Shown here: positions 9,611 through 18,972 of the stretch, in pieces
Layout: each line of letters begins with the position of its first letter
Position numbering within the stretch: the first letter of the stretch is position 1
DNA from: Paenisporosarcina cavernae
GTDB lineage: Bacteria; Bacillota; Bacilli; Bacillales_A; Planococcaceae
Direction of reading: 5' to 3'
Length of the DNA stretch: 64,000 nucleotides
Assembly (NCBI RefSeq): GCF_003595195.1
Contig: NZ_CP032418.1
Coordinates: 1,686,501 to 1,750,500 of the forward strand
Program-made: the position numbers and the translations under genes
Notes under the pieces: generated by a model
The model's database searches: none
Told to the model about the DNA's origin: nothing
Seen by the model: only the letters and a program-made list of their open reading frames with translations

Positions 9611-10948
9611 ATGCAAAAAAGGGATCATTTCGCGTCTAAAATTGGCTTTGTACTAGCAGCTGCAGGCAGTGCAATTGGACTTGGAGCTATTTGGAAATTT
9701 CCATACATGGCAGGAACGAACGGAGGCAGCGTTTTTGTCCTCCTATTTATCATCAGTACATTATTAATCGGTTTGCCTATCCTTTTAGCGGAATTTTTAA
9801 TTGGTCGACGTGGACAAGCAGATGCCGTTACCTCGTTAAAAAAACTAGCACCAGGGAAAAATTGGTTTCTCATTGGGTGGTCAGGATTTATCTTTTCCTT
9901 TATTATTCTTTCGTTTTATTCCGTAGTGGGTGGGTGGATCTTATCTTACCTCGGTCGAGCAATTCTTTTTCAACTAAGCAATAATGGAGAATCGTACTAT
10001 GGGGAACTGTTCGCTTCCATCATTTCAAGCCCTTTGGAAGTAATCGGTGCGCAAGCATTATTTATGTTACTAACCGTCCTAATTGTAAAAGGCGGGATTG
10101 AAGCCGGTATAGAGCGTGCTAGTCGTATTATGATGCCAGCGTTGTTTGTCTTTTTTATCATATTAGTCGTTCGTTCCTTAACACTAGATGGTGCATGGGA
10201 AGGAATCGAATTCATGTTTGTGCCAGATTGGTCGTATTTCACTGCAAATACTATGTTACTAGCATTAGGTCAAGCATTTTTCTCATTAAGTGTTGGGGTG
10301 GCAGGAATGATGACATATGCATCGTATTTACCGAAAGAACAGCGTCTCGGTAATTCTGCATTAAGTGTGTCATTTTTGAATATTGGTATATCCATTCTTT
10401 CAGGTCTAGTGATCTTTCCAGCTGTATTCGCTTTAGGGTACTCGCCTAATGAAGGACCTGGATTAGTATTTATTATCCTTCCTGCCGTCTTTGAACAGCT
10501 GCCTTTTGGCTCTATATTCTTACTCGTATTTTTAGTGTTATTACTTTTTGCAACGTTAACTTCTTCTATTTCGATGCTTGAAATTGTAGTATCCATTGGG
10601 ATAAAAAATGCATATGATAAGCGAAAACGAGCTTCTTGGATTTATGGCTTACTCATTTTCTTAGTAGGTATTCCAAGTGCCCTATCATTTGGCGTATTAA
10701 GTGATTTTAAAATAATGGGGATGACGTTTTTTGATTTTGCAGATTTCATCACGAGTAGTATTGGATTACCTTTAGGAGCTTTATTAATATCAATCTTCGC
10801 AGGTTATGTGATGCCGAAACCTGATTCAATGGATGAATTACAAATTAAAACTTCTTCCTATGAAATTTGGTACTTCTTAGTTCGTTTCGTAGCTCCGATT
10901 GCTATTATTGCCGTATTTGTGAATAAAATCGTAAGTTTATTTATGTAA
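9611..10948 (+). CDS. Sodium-dependent transporter, NSS (SNF) family
   Basis: A 445-residue LeuT-fold symporter with about eleven transmembrane helices. The N-terminal signature SAIGLGAIWKFPYMAGTNGG (residues about 20-40) holds the unwound TM1 segment that binds Na+ and substrate in this family. Substrates are usually amino acids; the sequence does not identify which. It resembles B. subtilis YocR/YhdH. It is divergent from the sigma factor gene, with its own short upstream region and an AGAAGGAAGG site before ATG. Confidence 0.92.
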   Translation: MQKRDHFASKIGFVLAAAGSAIGLGAIWKFPYMAGTNGGSVFVLLFIISTLLIGLPILLAEFLIGRRGQADAVTSLKKLAPGKNWFLIGWSGFIFSFIILSFYSVVGGWILSYLGRAILFQLSNNGESYYGELFASIISSPLEVIGAQALFMLLTVLIVKGGIEAGIERASRIMMPALFVFFIILVVRSLTLDGAWEGIEFMFVPDWSYFTANTMLLALGQAFFSLSVGVAGMMTYASYLPKEQRLGNSALSVSFLNIGISILSGLVIFPAVFALGYSPNEGPGLVFIILPAVFEQLPFGSIFLLVFLVLLLFATLTSSISMLEIVVSIGIKNAYDKRKRASWIYGLLIFLVGIPSALSFGVLSDFKIMGMTFFDFADFITSSIGLPLGALLISIFAGYVMPKPDSMDELQIKTSSYEIWYFLVRFVAPIAIIAVFVNKIVSLFM

Positions 10949-11051
10949 ATGAAACAAAGTGAGTGCATACTATTTCACAAAAGTTTTTATTCTAAGGTAT
11001 GATAATGATAAGTAAAGCGTAGTATGTACGTATGGAAAGGAGTGCATGTTA

Positions 11052-11267
11052 ATGAAACAAGAATTCCACACTCAACTTCGCCAACTGCGAGAAGAACGAA
11101 ACTTTTCCTTAGAAGATCTTTCATTAAAAACGCGCATTGGAACGGGGAAATTAGAGAATTATGAATCAGGGGTAGATACACCTTCTGTCCAGTCAATTCT
11201 CAAACTTTCTAATGCATTGGAAGTACCAGCATCCAACTTGCTGGACGGAATTAGATTACCAACGTAA
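11052..11267 (+). CDS. Small XRE-family HTH regulator
   Basis: A 71-residue protein that is almost entirely one Cro/C1-type helix-turn-helix (LRQLREERNFSLEDLSLKTRIGTGKLENYESG, about 8-40). I chose the second ATG (11052) because AAAGGAG then stands 9 bases upstream; the ATG at 11046 is too close. No effector domain is present. It is a single-gene unit closed by a terminator. The target is unknown. Confidence 0.85.
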   Translation: MKQEFHTQLRQLREERNFSLEDLSLKTRIGTGKLENYESGVDTPSVQSILKLSNALEVPASNLLDGIRLPT

Positions 11268-11299
11268 AAACATCTCATCAATTGATGAGATGTTTTTTT
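11265..11299. terminator. Terminator, likely bidirectional
   Basis: AACATCTCATCA and TGATGAGATGTT form a near-perfect stem followed by seven T and preceded by five A, between the XRE gene and the converging DUF1871 gene. Confidence 0.92.
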
Positions 11300-11312
11300 A
11301 TGGATTTGTAAG

Positions 11313-11573
11313 TTATATGATACATTTTGCTTCAAATTTTACCGCAATTAATTGATACGCAATTTCCATACATTTTTCAAGAGGAATCCATTGTTCAAAT
11401 GATGCCTCATAGACCGTTTGAATGTTCTTCGCAATTTGAGTCGGATCATCGAACCCTTGTAACGCCGCTACTACATCCGCTATTTCCGTCTCATATGAAC
11501 GTTGTCCATAGCCAAACGGATCCCATTCCTCCAAAAGACGAATACATTTCTTATTCATTAAAATATCATCCAT
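11313..11573 (-). CDS. yugE: DUF1871 family protein (YugE-like)
   Basis: An 86-residue soluble protein of the DUF1871 family, like B. subtilis YugE (also about 86 residues). The conserved core EEWDPFGYGQRSYETEIADV is at about 15-34. No catalytic motif is visible and no function is known for the family. It converges on the XRE gene and is divergent from patB, as in the yug region of related genomes. Confidence 0.85.
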   Translation of the reverse strand: MDDILMNKKCIRLLEEWDPFGYGQRSYETEIADVVAALQGFDDPTQIAKNIQTVYEASFEQWIPLEKCMEIAYQLIAVKFEAKCII

Positions 11574-11646
11574 TACTAGTCACCAGCATCTCTTTTTTGT
11601 CAAAGCTATGATACCATATTAGCATCGAAAAGAAAGGGTGTTTGTC

Positions 11647-12828
11647 TTGAAAGTATTTGAAGAGAACTTGAACCGAAGAAACACGCAATCGGTTAAATGG
11701 GATGCCATGGAACACATTTTTGACGTACCCGATGCATCGGAAATACTGCCAATGTGGGTTGCAGATATGGATTTCCCTGTTCCCGAAGCAGTTACTAAAG
11801 CATTGCAAGACCGATTGCAACATCCTATTTACGGCTATACATTTACGAGCGACTCTGCAAAAAAAGCTTTAGTAGACTGGTTGGAATCCAATCATCAGTG
11901 GAATATTTCACAAGACGAGATTTTATTCCACCACGGCGTCATCCCTGCAATGTCGGTTATCATTCAATCCTTTACAAAGGTGTCCGATAATATTCTAATT
12001 TTACCGCCAGTGTATCCCCCTTTTAAAATGATACCGGAAAAATTAGGTCGGAATGTCATCGAATCTACATTACGTGAGCAAAATGGCAACTACGAAATTA
12101 ATTGGCACGATTTTGAAGAAAAACTAAAACAAGACGTCAAACTCTACATACACTGTCACCCTCACAACCCAGTCGGGAAAGTATGGACAGAACAAGAGTT
12201 ACGCAAAATCGTGGAGTTATGTGAAAAATATAATGTTCGCATCTTATCTGATGAGATACACGCCGATCTAGTGCTGTTTGGAAATAAACATCTTCCATTA
12301 GCAAAAATCGCACCATCCTATAAAGAATTTATATACACATGTGTCGCGCCAACGAAAACTTTTAATCTAGCGGGAATTCAAATTGCAAGTATGATTGTGG
12401 CAAATGAAAAAGATCGTGAAACGTTAAAAGACGTTTCACTCTCCCACGGATTTATTGAAGTGAATGCATTTGCAGGTGTTGCGCTTGAGGCCGCTTATTC
12501 GACTGGTAAAGAATGGCTAGAAGAAGCGAAAAAAGTAATTGAATCCAATATCGAATACGTCATTCAAACATTGCCAAATGAAATTAATGGATTAGAAATT
12601 GCTCGACCACAAGGCACTTACTTACTTTGGATCGACTACCGAAAAACAGGATTGGAAGAACAAGACATCATAAACGCCTTACTTCAAGAAGGAAAAGTAG
12701 CATTAGAAGCGGGATCAAAATACGGAGAAGAAGGAAAAGGATTCCTTCGAATGAACGTCGCAACATCGCCGTCATTGCTAAAAGATGGCGTCGCTCGCAC
12801 CATTAAAGCATTCAAACACTTACAATAA
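11647..12828 (+). CDS. patB: MalY/PatB-type cystathionine beta-lyase / aminotransferase
   Basis: A 393-residue fold-type I PLP enzyme. It carries the MWVADMDFPVP signature of the MalY/PatB group near the N-terminus, HCHPHNPVG, SDEIHADLV with the PLP-ring Asp, and the Schiff-base lysine in APTKTFNLAG (about K237). The group cleaves cystathionine or cysteine C-S bonds, so it acts in sulfur amino acid metabolism. I prefer TTG at 11647, because AAAGGG lies 8 bases upstream; GTG at 11638 overlaps that site. It ends at a terminator. Confidence 0.9.
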   Translation: MKVFEENLNRRNTQSVKWDAMEHIFDVPDASEILPMWVADMDFPVPEAVTKALQDRLQHPIYGYTFTSDSAKKALVDWLESNHQWNISQDEILFHHGVIPAMSVIIQSFTKVSDNILILPPVYPPFKMIPEKLGRNVIESTLREQNGNYEINWHDFEEKLKQDVKLYIHCHPHNPVGKVWTEQELRKIVELCEKYNVRILSDEIHADLVLFGNKHLPLAKIAPSYKEFIYTCVAPTKTFNLAGIQIASMIVANEKDRETLKDVSLSHGFIEVNAFAGVALEAAYSTGKEWLEEAKKVIESNIEYVIQTLPNEINGLEIARPQGTYLLWIDYRKTGLEEQDIINALLQEGKVALEAGSKYGEEGKGFLRMNVATSPSLLKDGVARTIKAFKHLQ

Positions 12829-12856
12829 CTCTTCCCTTGGGAGGGTTATTTTTTAT
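12824..12856 (+). terminator. Terminator after patB
   Basis: AATAACTCTTCCC pairs with GGGAGGGTTATT around a two-base loop region and is followed by T-rich sequence. Confidence 0.85.
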
Positions 12857-12963
12857 TTCGTAGAGAGTGATGTTTATGATTTAGAGAAGAGATAATTTAG
12901 AAAGTGTGGGATTTTAAACGCTTTGAAGGAAGATAGGGGAAAGTTTGAGACAGTTTGGTTGGT

Positions 12964-13215
12964 GATTGGGAAACTCTGCGTCTACATTAGGAAACTTTCT
13001 TCAAACATTGGGACACTCTGCGTCATCATTAGGACACTCTGCGTCATCATTAGGACACTCTCTTCAAACATTAGGACACTTTCCTCAAACATTAGGACAC
13101 TCTGCGTCATCATTAGGACACTCTCTCAAAACATTAGGACACTCTGCGTCATCATTAGGACACTTTCTCGCAACATTATGACACATTCCTCAAACATTGG
13201 AACACTCTTTCAACA
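12964..13215 (+). repeat. 21-bp tandem repeat array, left copy (12 units)
   Basis: Twelve head-to-tail units of exactly 21 bp. An almost invariant core CATTAGGACACT (first 12 bases) is followed by a variable 9-base half of a few recurring types (ctgcgtcat, cttcaaa and tcctcaaa types). The outer units are most degenerate (for example gattgggaaac at the left end). The unit has no stop in several frames, so open frames across it look like heptapeptide repeats, but no ribosome-binding site precedes them. A second array with the same unit and orientation lies beyond the NERD gene. Confidence 0.93.
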
Positions 13216-13286
13216 AAAGTAGATATCTTCGTCGTCACTTTGGTTCGTCAGTAATTCATTCTCCATTAACAAATGCTTGATAAATA

Positions 13287-14255
13287 TTAATTTTTTGCAG
13301 GAGATCTTTTATTTAAATACAATGTATTTCGTCCACGACCTTGTATTTGCAAACCAGATTGTTGAAGTTTTCGATACGTGACTTTCGCGCTTTCGATCTT
13401 TAAAAATGTTCTGCATTCTTTGTTGCTCATCTCATTTTTCATCAATAAGAAATAATCATTTACTGCTTGCATAAAAGAGGATGGATTTTCATTGCCACAT
13501 GTACACATAAATTTGAATCCAATTTTTGAAACAGTTAATTTTTTACAGACATCGCACCACATTCCAGGAAGCAGTTCTTTTACATCGACATCAAAATTTT
13601 TCAAAAAATTATGTTGGTCGAACTCCATATGTTCGTTTAAAATACTTTTTTTCAATTTAGCTAATGTATTTTCATCAATGAATTCCGTTGAACGCGGAAG
13701 CTCCAAAATCTTCTTTTGAAGAAAACTTGCTCTTACAATCGTCGGCTCTTCCTGCTTAGTCACAATTTTACAATTAACATTCGATACAGCAAAAATTCCG
13801 AAAACAGGTAGGTCAATTCCTTTATTTAAAAGCCACCCTCTCATCCACTCGCAATTTTTCTCTAGTTGCTGCAGAGGTGAATCCATAACCTTCGAGTTGC
13901 CAAGTTCATCATATTGAATTAACTGATCTGGGTTACGAGTAATTTCAATCTGGAATTTTAAATTTTTCGATTCAATTATTAACGCGTAATGTTTAGTAAG
14001 AATTAGATGATCAATTTGAAAGAAGGAATACGATTTTAGAAGGATGTCATGGAAGAGATTGATCGGAAAATCCGGAGTAAATCGAGCTAAATTCATGGCG
14101 ACACTTTCTTCGCCCCATTCTCCTGCTTCTAGCTGAGCGAGTTTTGTTTGAACGAGTTTGTATGATTTGTGGGTAGGAGGAAGACGCCTTGCTAGTGCTT
14201 CCAATTTTAAAAAATAATTATTTTTTGATCGAGTTTTCTGAATCAGAATTATCAC
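13287..14255 (-). CDS. NERD-domain protein with C-terminal zinc-ribbon-like segment
   Basis: A 322-residue protein with a nuclease-related (NERD) domain at about 40-160. Family-type residues are visible: GEWGEE (45-50), D82 in FQIDHLIL, E95 and K97 in IIESKNL, and Q129. A C-terminal CxxC pair (WCDVCKK) and CTCG around 240-265 look like a zinc ribbon. NERD proteins are thought to be related to restriction-type nucleases; their cell role is unknown. The GTG start almost touches the AAGGAG site, so initiation is uncertain. Both sides carry the same 21-bp array. No neighbouring gene is cotranscribed with it. Confidence 0.85.
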   Translation of the reverse strand: MIILIQKTRSKNNYFLKLEALARRLPPTHKSYKLVQTKLAQLEAGEWGEESVAMNLARFTPDFPINLFHDILLKSYSFFQIDHLILTKHYALIIESKNLKFQIEITRNPDQLIQYDELGNSKVMDSPLQQLEKNCEWMRGWLLNKGIDLPVFGIFAVSNVNCKIVTKQEEPTIVRASFLQKKILELPRSTEFIDENTLAKLKKSILNEHMEFDQHNFLKNFDVDVKELLPGMWCDVCKKLTVSKIGFKFMCTCGNENPSSFMQAVNDYFLLMKNEMSNKECRTFLKIESAKVTYRKLQQSGLQIQGRGRNTLYLNKRSPAKN

Positions 14256-14403
14256 TCCTTTTTATTCAAATTACCTCAAACTTTCAATTATTGCTATAGC
14301 TAAGTGAATTATTTTTTTAATTTTCAGATATTAACTTCTTAGGATAACCTTTTAACCTGTGATACGCCTAGTAAAATCTCTGAAAAAAAATTTAACACTT
14401 GGA

Positions 14404-14708
14404 CATTTGGACACTTTGCGGCAACATTAGGACACTTTCTCCAAACATTAGGACACTTTCTTCAAACATTAGGACACTCTCTCAAAACATTAGGACACTT
14501 TCTCCAAACATTAGGACACTTTCTCCAAACATTAGGACACTTTCCTCAAACATTAGGACACTTTTCCGCAACATTAGGACACTTTTCCGCAACATTAGGA
14601 CACTTTTCCGCAACATTAGGACACTTTCTCCAAACATTAGGACACTTTCTCCAAACATTAGGACACTTTCTCCAAACATTAGGACACTTTCCTCAAACAT
14701 TAGGACAA
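14404..14708 (+). repeat. 21-bp tandem repeat array, right copy (14 full units plus 11 bases)
   Basis: The unit and direction are the same as in the array at 12964, with variable halves mainly of ttctccaaa, tttccgcaa and tcctcaaa type. Adjacent units are often identical (three tttccgcaa units in a row, then three ttctccaaa), which suggests expansion by slippage or unequal exchange. The two arrays lie about 1.2 kb apart as direct repeats around the NERD gene. Confidence 0.93.
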
Positions 14709-14802
14709 TTACCCCGATTCCGCTTTTATGCCTGCCACCATCTTCTTTCCCAACCTCTTAAGCGGTGAATTTTCGCGCACGAAAATCATTTTTTTCAACC
14801 AC

Positions 14803-14830
14803 AAAAAAGACAACCCGTGAAGGTTGCCTT
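14803..14830 (-). terminator. Terminator after the 70-residue membrane protein
   Basis: GGCAACC pairs with GGTTGTC (one G-U) around six bases on the minus strand, followed by six T. Confidence 0.75.
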
Positions 14831-14838
14831 ATGCACTA

Positions 14839-15051
14839 TTATTGTTTGTCTTTTCGTTCTTGTAGAATTTTTTCTTCGAGTGCTTTTGTTTTCGCTTCCT
14901 GTTGTTTCGATTTTTTGACGATCCATCGGAAAGCCAGTACACATAGTACTGCAAATATCGCGAACTCGATTGCAGCGGGAATGTATTCGGTTTTGTCTTC
15001 CGGGAAGTATAGAAAGCCTAGACCGAGGATTAATGAATTAAGCATATTCAT
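14839..15051 (-). CDS. Small single-pass membrane protein with coiled-coil tail
   Basis: A 70-residue protein of no recognised family. Hydrophobic stretches span about 5-16 and 26-44 (AAIEFAIFAVLCVLAFRWIV), followed by a basic, then Glu/Lys-rich helical tail (about 46-70) with coiled-coil character. It starts 7 bp after the cyclophilin stop on the same strand and is followed by a terminator, so it probably belongs to the ppiB operon. Function unknown. Confidence 0.65.
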   Translation of the reverse strand: MNMLNSLILGLGFLYFPEDKTEYIPAAIEFAIFAVLCVLAFRWIVKKSKQQEAKTKALEEKILQERKDKQ

Positions 15052-15058
15052 TCCTCAC

Positions 15059-15649
15059 TTATTTTTGTACGATTTCAATGGATTCGATTTTAATATCTTC
15101 AAGTGGTTTGTCTTGAGAATTTTTTTCAACAGTAGCCATTGAATCAACTACATCCATTCCTTCCACTACTTGTCCAAACACAGTATGGCGGTGGTCTAAC
15201 CATGGTGTACCACCTTTTGTTGCATATGCTTCGATGATTTCTTCTGGGTAACCTGCATCTTGCATTTGACGAAGCATTTGAGAATCAACATCTTTCTTTT
15301 GAACGATGAAGAATTGGCTTCCGTTTGTTCCAGGTCCTGCGTTTGCCATTGATAGTGCACCACGAATATTGAATAGTTCAGGAGAGAATTCGTCTTCGAA
15401 AGTAGAACCGTAAATGCTTTCTCCTCCCATGCCAGTTCCTGTCGGGTCTCCACCTTGAATCATGAAATCTTCGATAATGCGATGAAAGACAATGCCATCA
15501 TAATATCCGTTTTCAGCATGCGTTAAGAAGTTCTCCACTGTTTTTGGTGCTTGTTCTGGAAATAGTTTAATCGTAATTGTCCCTTTAGTTGTATTCATTT
15601 TTACTAGCGCTTCTGTAGGTGATACTTCATTCGTTAATTGTTGAAACAA
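15059..15649 (-). CDS. ppiB: Peptidyl-prolyl cis-trans isomerase, cyclophilin type
   Basis: A cyclophilin of about 196 residues that catalyses proline isomerisation. Motifs include [19 protein letters not shown] (the catalytic Arg region), [25 protein letters not shown] and [15 protein letters not shown]. It is longer than B. subtilis PpiB (143) by an N-terminal extension and insertions such as the one around [14 protein letters not shown] chose TTG at 15649 since AAAGGAGAG stands 6-7 bases upstream; the further upstream ATG lacks a site. It has no signal peptide and is probably cytoplasmic. Confidence 0.93.
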   Translation of the reverse strand: MFQQLTNEVSPTEALVKMNTTKGTITIKLFPEQAPKTVENFLTHAENGYYDGIVFHRIIEDFMIQGGDPTGTGMGGESIYGSTFEDEFSPELFNIRGALSMANAGPGTNGSQFFIVQKKDVDSQMLRQMQDAGYPEEIIEAYATKGGTPWLDHRHTVFGQVVEGMDVVDSMATVEKNSQDKPLEDIKIESIEIVQK

Positions 15650-15820
15650 AATTATCTCTCCTTTATGGAAAGCGTTGCTTGTCAAGCGAGCTTTCTCGTC
15701 TATTTTACATACGGAATAAGTCTATCATATGTAGAAAACGATTGACGAGTAATAAGCATATCATTTCCTTCGTGCACCGAAATGTTTTATACTTATTAAT
15801 TGGAAAGAAGTGATGCGTGT

Positions 15821-17056
15821 ATGACAATTCAAAAACGAAATTTTTATATTATGTGGGTTTCAAATTTTTTAGTTGCTGGAACCGCGACCATGATAATGCC
15901 ATTTCTATCTCTTTATATAGAAACTTTCGGCGATTATTCCCCTCAATATGTACAAAAATGGTCAGGATTTATCTTCGGGGTTACTTTTGTTTCTGCATTC
16001 CTCATGTCACCCATTTGGGGCCGCATTGCAGATCGTTTCGGTTATAAGCCGATTTTGATAATCAATGGGTTTGGTATTGCCTTAAGTATTTTTTTAATGG
16101 GTTATGTGACAAATGTAGAGACTTTCTTTTTCCTGCGACTCTTCATGGGTATTGTGACAGGATTTATTCCAACATCTTTAGCATTTATTAGCGCTCAAAC
16201 GCCGAAAGAGAGCGCTGGTAAAACACTTGGAACATTACAAATGGGAAGTGTTTCGGGAACTCTTTTCGGTCCTGTCTTTGGAGGATTTTTAGCTGATTCT
16301 GTTGGCTTTCAATATACGTTCGTTATAACGGCAGCTGCAATTTCCGTTGCTGCACTTCTTGTCAGCTTTGGCATAAAAGAAGTACGTAAAGTGAAGTCTT
16401 CTCATGATATTCAATATTCACGAAAAACAGTTTTCTCCAGCTTGATTCACCATCGGTTAATGTTACATGTGATGATTATTACAGCGCTTATTCAAATTGG
16501 GAATTTCAGTATTCAACCGTTGTTATCTCTCTATGTCGCGCAATTGGTAGATCAATCAGATGTGGCACTTCTTGCTGGTATGACATTTAGTGCAGCTGGA
16601 GTCGGGAACTTGTTATTTGCACGTAGATGGGGACGACTTGGAGATGCAATAGGCTATGAGAAAGTGTTGACAGTTCTACTCTTACTTGCGTTTTTATTTA
16701 TCATTCCGCAAGCATTTGTCCAATCGCTTTGGCAACTAATGGCGCTTCGTTTACTATTTGGTATTGCAGTTGGTGGATTAGTTCCAACGACAACCGCTTT
16801 AGTTCGACGAGAAGCGCCAATTGAAATTCAAGGGGAAGTTATGGGTTACAACACAAGCTTCCGCTTTTTAGGAAACATTATTGGACCGTTTTTCGGAGGA
16901 ATTGTCAGTGGATACGTGGGTATCTCTTCCGTCTTTTTCTCCACAGGAGCATTATTTCTCATTGCGTTCTTCTTTTTAAGTTATACAAGAAAACAGCCAA
17001 AACAAGATTTCGAAAAAGTTCTTTCTCATGAACAGTCTTTACAACTCCCTAATTAG
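15821..17056 (+). CDS. yuxJ: MFS transporter, multidrug-efflux type (YuxJ-like)
   Basis: A 411-residue major facilitator protein with twelve predicted helices. The DHA1-type loop motif WGRIADRFGYKP lies between TM2 and TM3, with a second copy RRWGRLGDAIGYEK after the midpoint. The family exports drugs or metabolites by proton antiport. Its position just upstream of pbpD matches yuxJ-pbpD in B. subtilis. I use ATG at 15821 (AGAAGTG 8 bases upstream). The substrate is unknown. Confidence 0.88.
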   Translation: MTIQKRNFYIMWVSNFLVAGTATMIMPFLSLYIETFGDYSPQYVQKWSGFIFGVTFVSAFLMSPIWGRIADRFGYKPILIINGFGIALSIFLMGYVTNVETFFFLRLFMGIVTGFIPTSLAFISAQTPKESAGKTLGTLQMGSVSGTLFGPVFGGFLADSVGFQYTFVITAAAISVAALLVSFGIKEVRKVKSSHDIQYSRKTVFSSLIHHRLMLHVMIITALIQIGNFSIQPLLSLYVAQLVDQSDVALLAGMTFSAAGVGNLLFARRWGRLGDAIGYEKVLTVLLLLAFLFIIPQAFVQSLWQLMALRLLFGIAVGGLVPTTTALVRREAPIEIQGEVMGYNTSFRFLGNIIGPFFGGIVSGYVGISSVFFSTGALFLIAFFFLSYTRKQPKQDFEKVLSHEQSLQLPN

Positions 17057-17085
17057 CGTTAAGATGGAAAAAAGGGGGTGCAACG

Positions 17086-18936
17086 ATGAAACAGACGGTC
17101 GGTTATATATGGATTCTATTATTAATTCCTTTTGCTATTAGTTTATTTTTAAATATAGGAAAGGAAATTCATGTTGCATCCCAATTCCAAACGCAATTGG
17201 ACAAGTCGGTTCCCCTCCACTCACCCGTCTTTAGCCAGCCTGTAGTGATGAAGGATAAGAATGGCGACGTCTTTTCAGAGGAGTATGTGGAATATCGAGT
17301 TCCATTAACGCTAGATCAAATTCCTCTACTTGCACAAGAATTATTTATTCAGAGTGAGGATAAAGGTTTTTATTCCCATATTGGATATGATTTAAGTGCA
17401 ATTGTACGAGCTGTTGTGGCGAATGCAGAGTCCTCCGATAATGGTCAAGGTGGTAGCACGATCACACAACAATTAGTAAGAATGCGCTATTTAACAGAAG
17501 AAAAGACATACGAACGTAAAGTGACAGAGCTTATGTATGCATATGAGCTGGAAAAACAGGCATCTAAAGATACGATTTTAGAAATGTATTTGAATGAAAT
17601 GTATTTCAGTAATCAAGTCTATGGGATTGGTGCAGCTGCACAATTTTATTTTAATCGAGATATTGCGCAATTAACTGGAGCCGAACTTGCATTTTTGGCT
17701 GCTGTTCCAAACAATCCCTCTCTTTACGATCCGATAAAGAATTTCGAGAAAACAAAAGCACGCCAAGAATTATTGCTTGGAATTTTACACGATGAGTCGT
17801 TCATCTCTGACGAGCAATATTCCGAATGGCTACAGCAACCTATCCGCCTTTCCGTCAAAAAGAAACTTCAAAAGTATCCAGAGTATAGTACATATGTATT
17901 TTATGAACTACGAAAATTAGTTGCTGCTTCAGAAGGTTTCGATGAACAATTAGTCGCTACAACTGACCCTATTCAACGGGATGCTCTCAATGTGAAATTG
18001 GACGATCGAGTGCAACAAATTCTAGCAGGTGGAGTGACCATTGAAACCAATTTAGATGTTGCAAAACAACGCCAAATTTCATCTGACTTTTCATCTATGC
18101 TACGTATTCCAGATTTACAAGCATCAGCTGTCGTGATTGAGAATAAAACACGATCTATTTCAGCACTTTACGCAGGAAAAGAGTACCGGAAATTTGATTT
18201 TCATCGTGCATTTCAAGCCGTGAGGCAACCAGGTTCTGCGATTAAACCTTTGCTCGACTATGCACCTCTTTTTGAAACGACTACCTTAACTCCTGAAAGC
18301 ATAACGAATGCTGGGAAATATTGTGTGAATACATATTGTCCAAGTAATTATGGTGGACATATATACGGGGATGTTTCGATTAAAGAAGCGTTTCGATTTA
18401 GTTATAATACGGCAGCGCTTCGATTGTTCGAGCAAGTTGGAGTAGAGAATGCGTTTTCCTATATCGAACCATTTGGATTTGATCATATCACGCAGCAAGA
18501 CCATCAATTTTCAGCGGCAATTGGCGGATTTACGAATGGCGTCACGTCCTACGAGATGGCGAATGCTTATTCAAGCTTTATCGATGGATCTTACTCCCAA
18601 GCCCATGCGATCCGAAGTGTAAAATCTGTGGCAGGAGACCCGCTTTTTAACTGGAAAAACGAATCGATGATTGTTTGGAATCCACAAACAGTAAAGTATA
18701 TGCGGGAATTACTAAAGGATGTCGTCGACAATGGAACTGGCAGAGGCATTACGCACGCATCTTCGTATACAGGAGCGAAAACAGGAACAACGAATGATTA
18801 CCATGATTTCTGGCTAGCAGGCTTAACGGATGATTATACAGCGGCCGTTTGGTTAGGATTCGATACACCTCGTGATATGGGAAATCTAGAAAAGCAGAAA
18901 ATACAGCATGCATTATTCTCAGCAGCCATAAAATAA
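17086..18936 (+). CDS. pbpD: Class A penicillin-binding protein (PBP4-like)
   Basis: A 616-residue bifunctional peptidoglycan synthase. An N-terminal anchor (about 5-24) precedes a GT51 glycosyltransferase domain with E91 in QSEDKGFYSH and GGSTITQQL (122-130). The transpeptidase domain has the nucleophile S384 in PGSAIKP, SYN at about 444-446 and KTG in GAKTGTTND (about 561). It polymerises and crosslinks cell-wall glycan outside the membrane. The gene begins 29 bp after the MFS gene and may be cotranscribed with it. The length matches B. subtilis PbpD (about 624). Confidence 0.95.
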   Translation: MKQTVGYIWILLLIPFAISLFLNIGKEIHVASQFQTQLDKSVPLHSPVFSQPVVMKDKNGDVFSEEYVEYRVPLTLDQIPLLAQELFIQSEDKGFYSHIGYDLSAIVRAVVANAESSDNGQGGSTITQQLVRMRYLTEEKTYERKVTELMYAYELEKQASKDTILEMYLNEMYFSNQVYGIGAAAQFYFNRDIAQLTGAELAFLAAVPNNPSLYDPIKNFEKTKARQELLLGILHDESFISDEQYSEWLQQPIRLSVKKKLQKYPEYSTYVFYELRKLVAASEGFDEQLVATTDPIQRDALNVKLDDRVQQILAGGVTIETNLDVAKQRQISSDFSSMLRIPDLQASAVVIENKTRSISALYAGKEYRKFDFHRAFQAVRQPGSAIKPLLDYAPLFETTTLTPESITNAGKYCVNTYCPSNYGGHIYGDVSIKEAFRFSYNTAALRLFEQVGVENAFSYIEPFGFDHITQQDHQFSAAIGGFTNGVTSYEMANAYSSFIDGSYSQAHAIRSVKSVAGDPLFNWKNESMIVWNPQTVKYMRELLKDVVDNGTGRGITHASSYTGAKTGTTNDYHDFWLAGLTDDYTAAVWLGFDTPRDMGNLEKQKIQHALFSAAIK

Positions 18937-18972
18937 GCGCCTTTCCTATTACATACAGGAAGGCGCTTTTTA
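18934..18972. terminator. Bidirectional terminator
   Basis: AAGCGCCTTTCCT pairs with AGGAAGGCGCTT across a short loop, flanked by A and T runs. It separates converging pbpD and yufK. Confidence 0.9.

Noticed and set aside
12923-13222. Open frame of heptapeptide repeats (IRTLSxN type) across the left 21-bp array
   Set aside because: The frame is open only because the unit is 21 bp and stop-free. It starts from a TTG without ribosome site, several other frames are open too, and variation is not protein-like.
12964-14708. CRISPR array
   Set aside because: Units are contiguous 21-mers with a short variable half from a few recurring types. No unique 30-40 base spacers, no palindromic repeat and no cas genes are present.
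14399-14761. Similar repeat frames on both strands across the right array
   Set aside because: Same reasoning as for the left array; both strands are open, so it is not evidence of coding.
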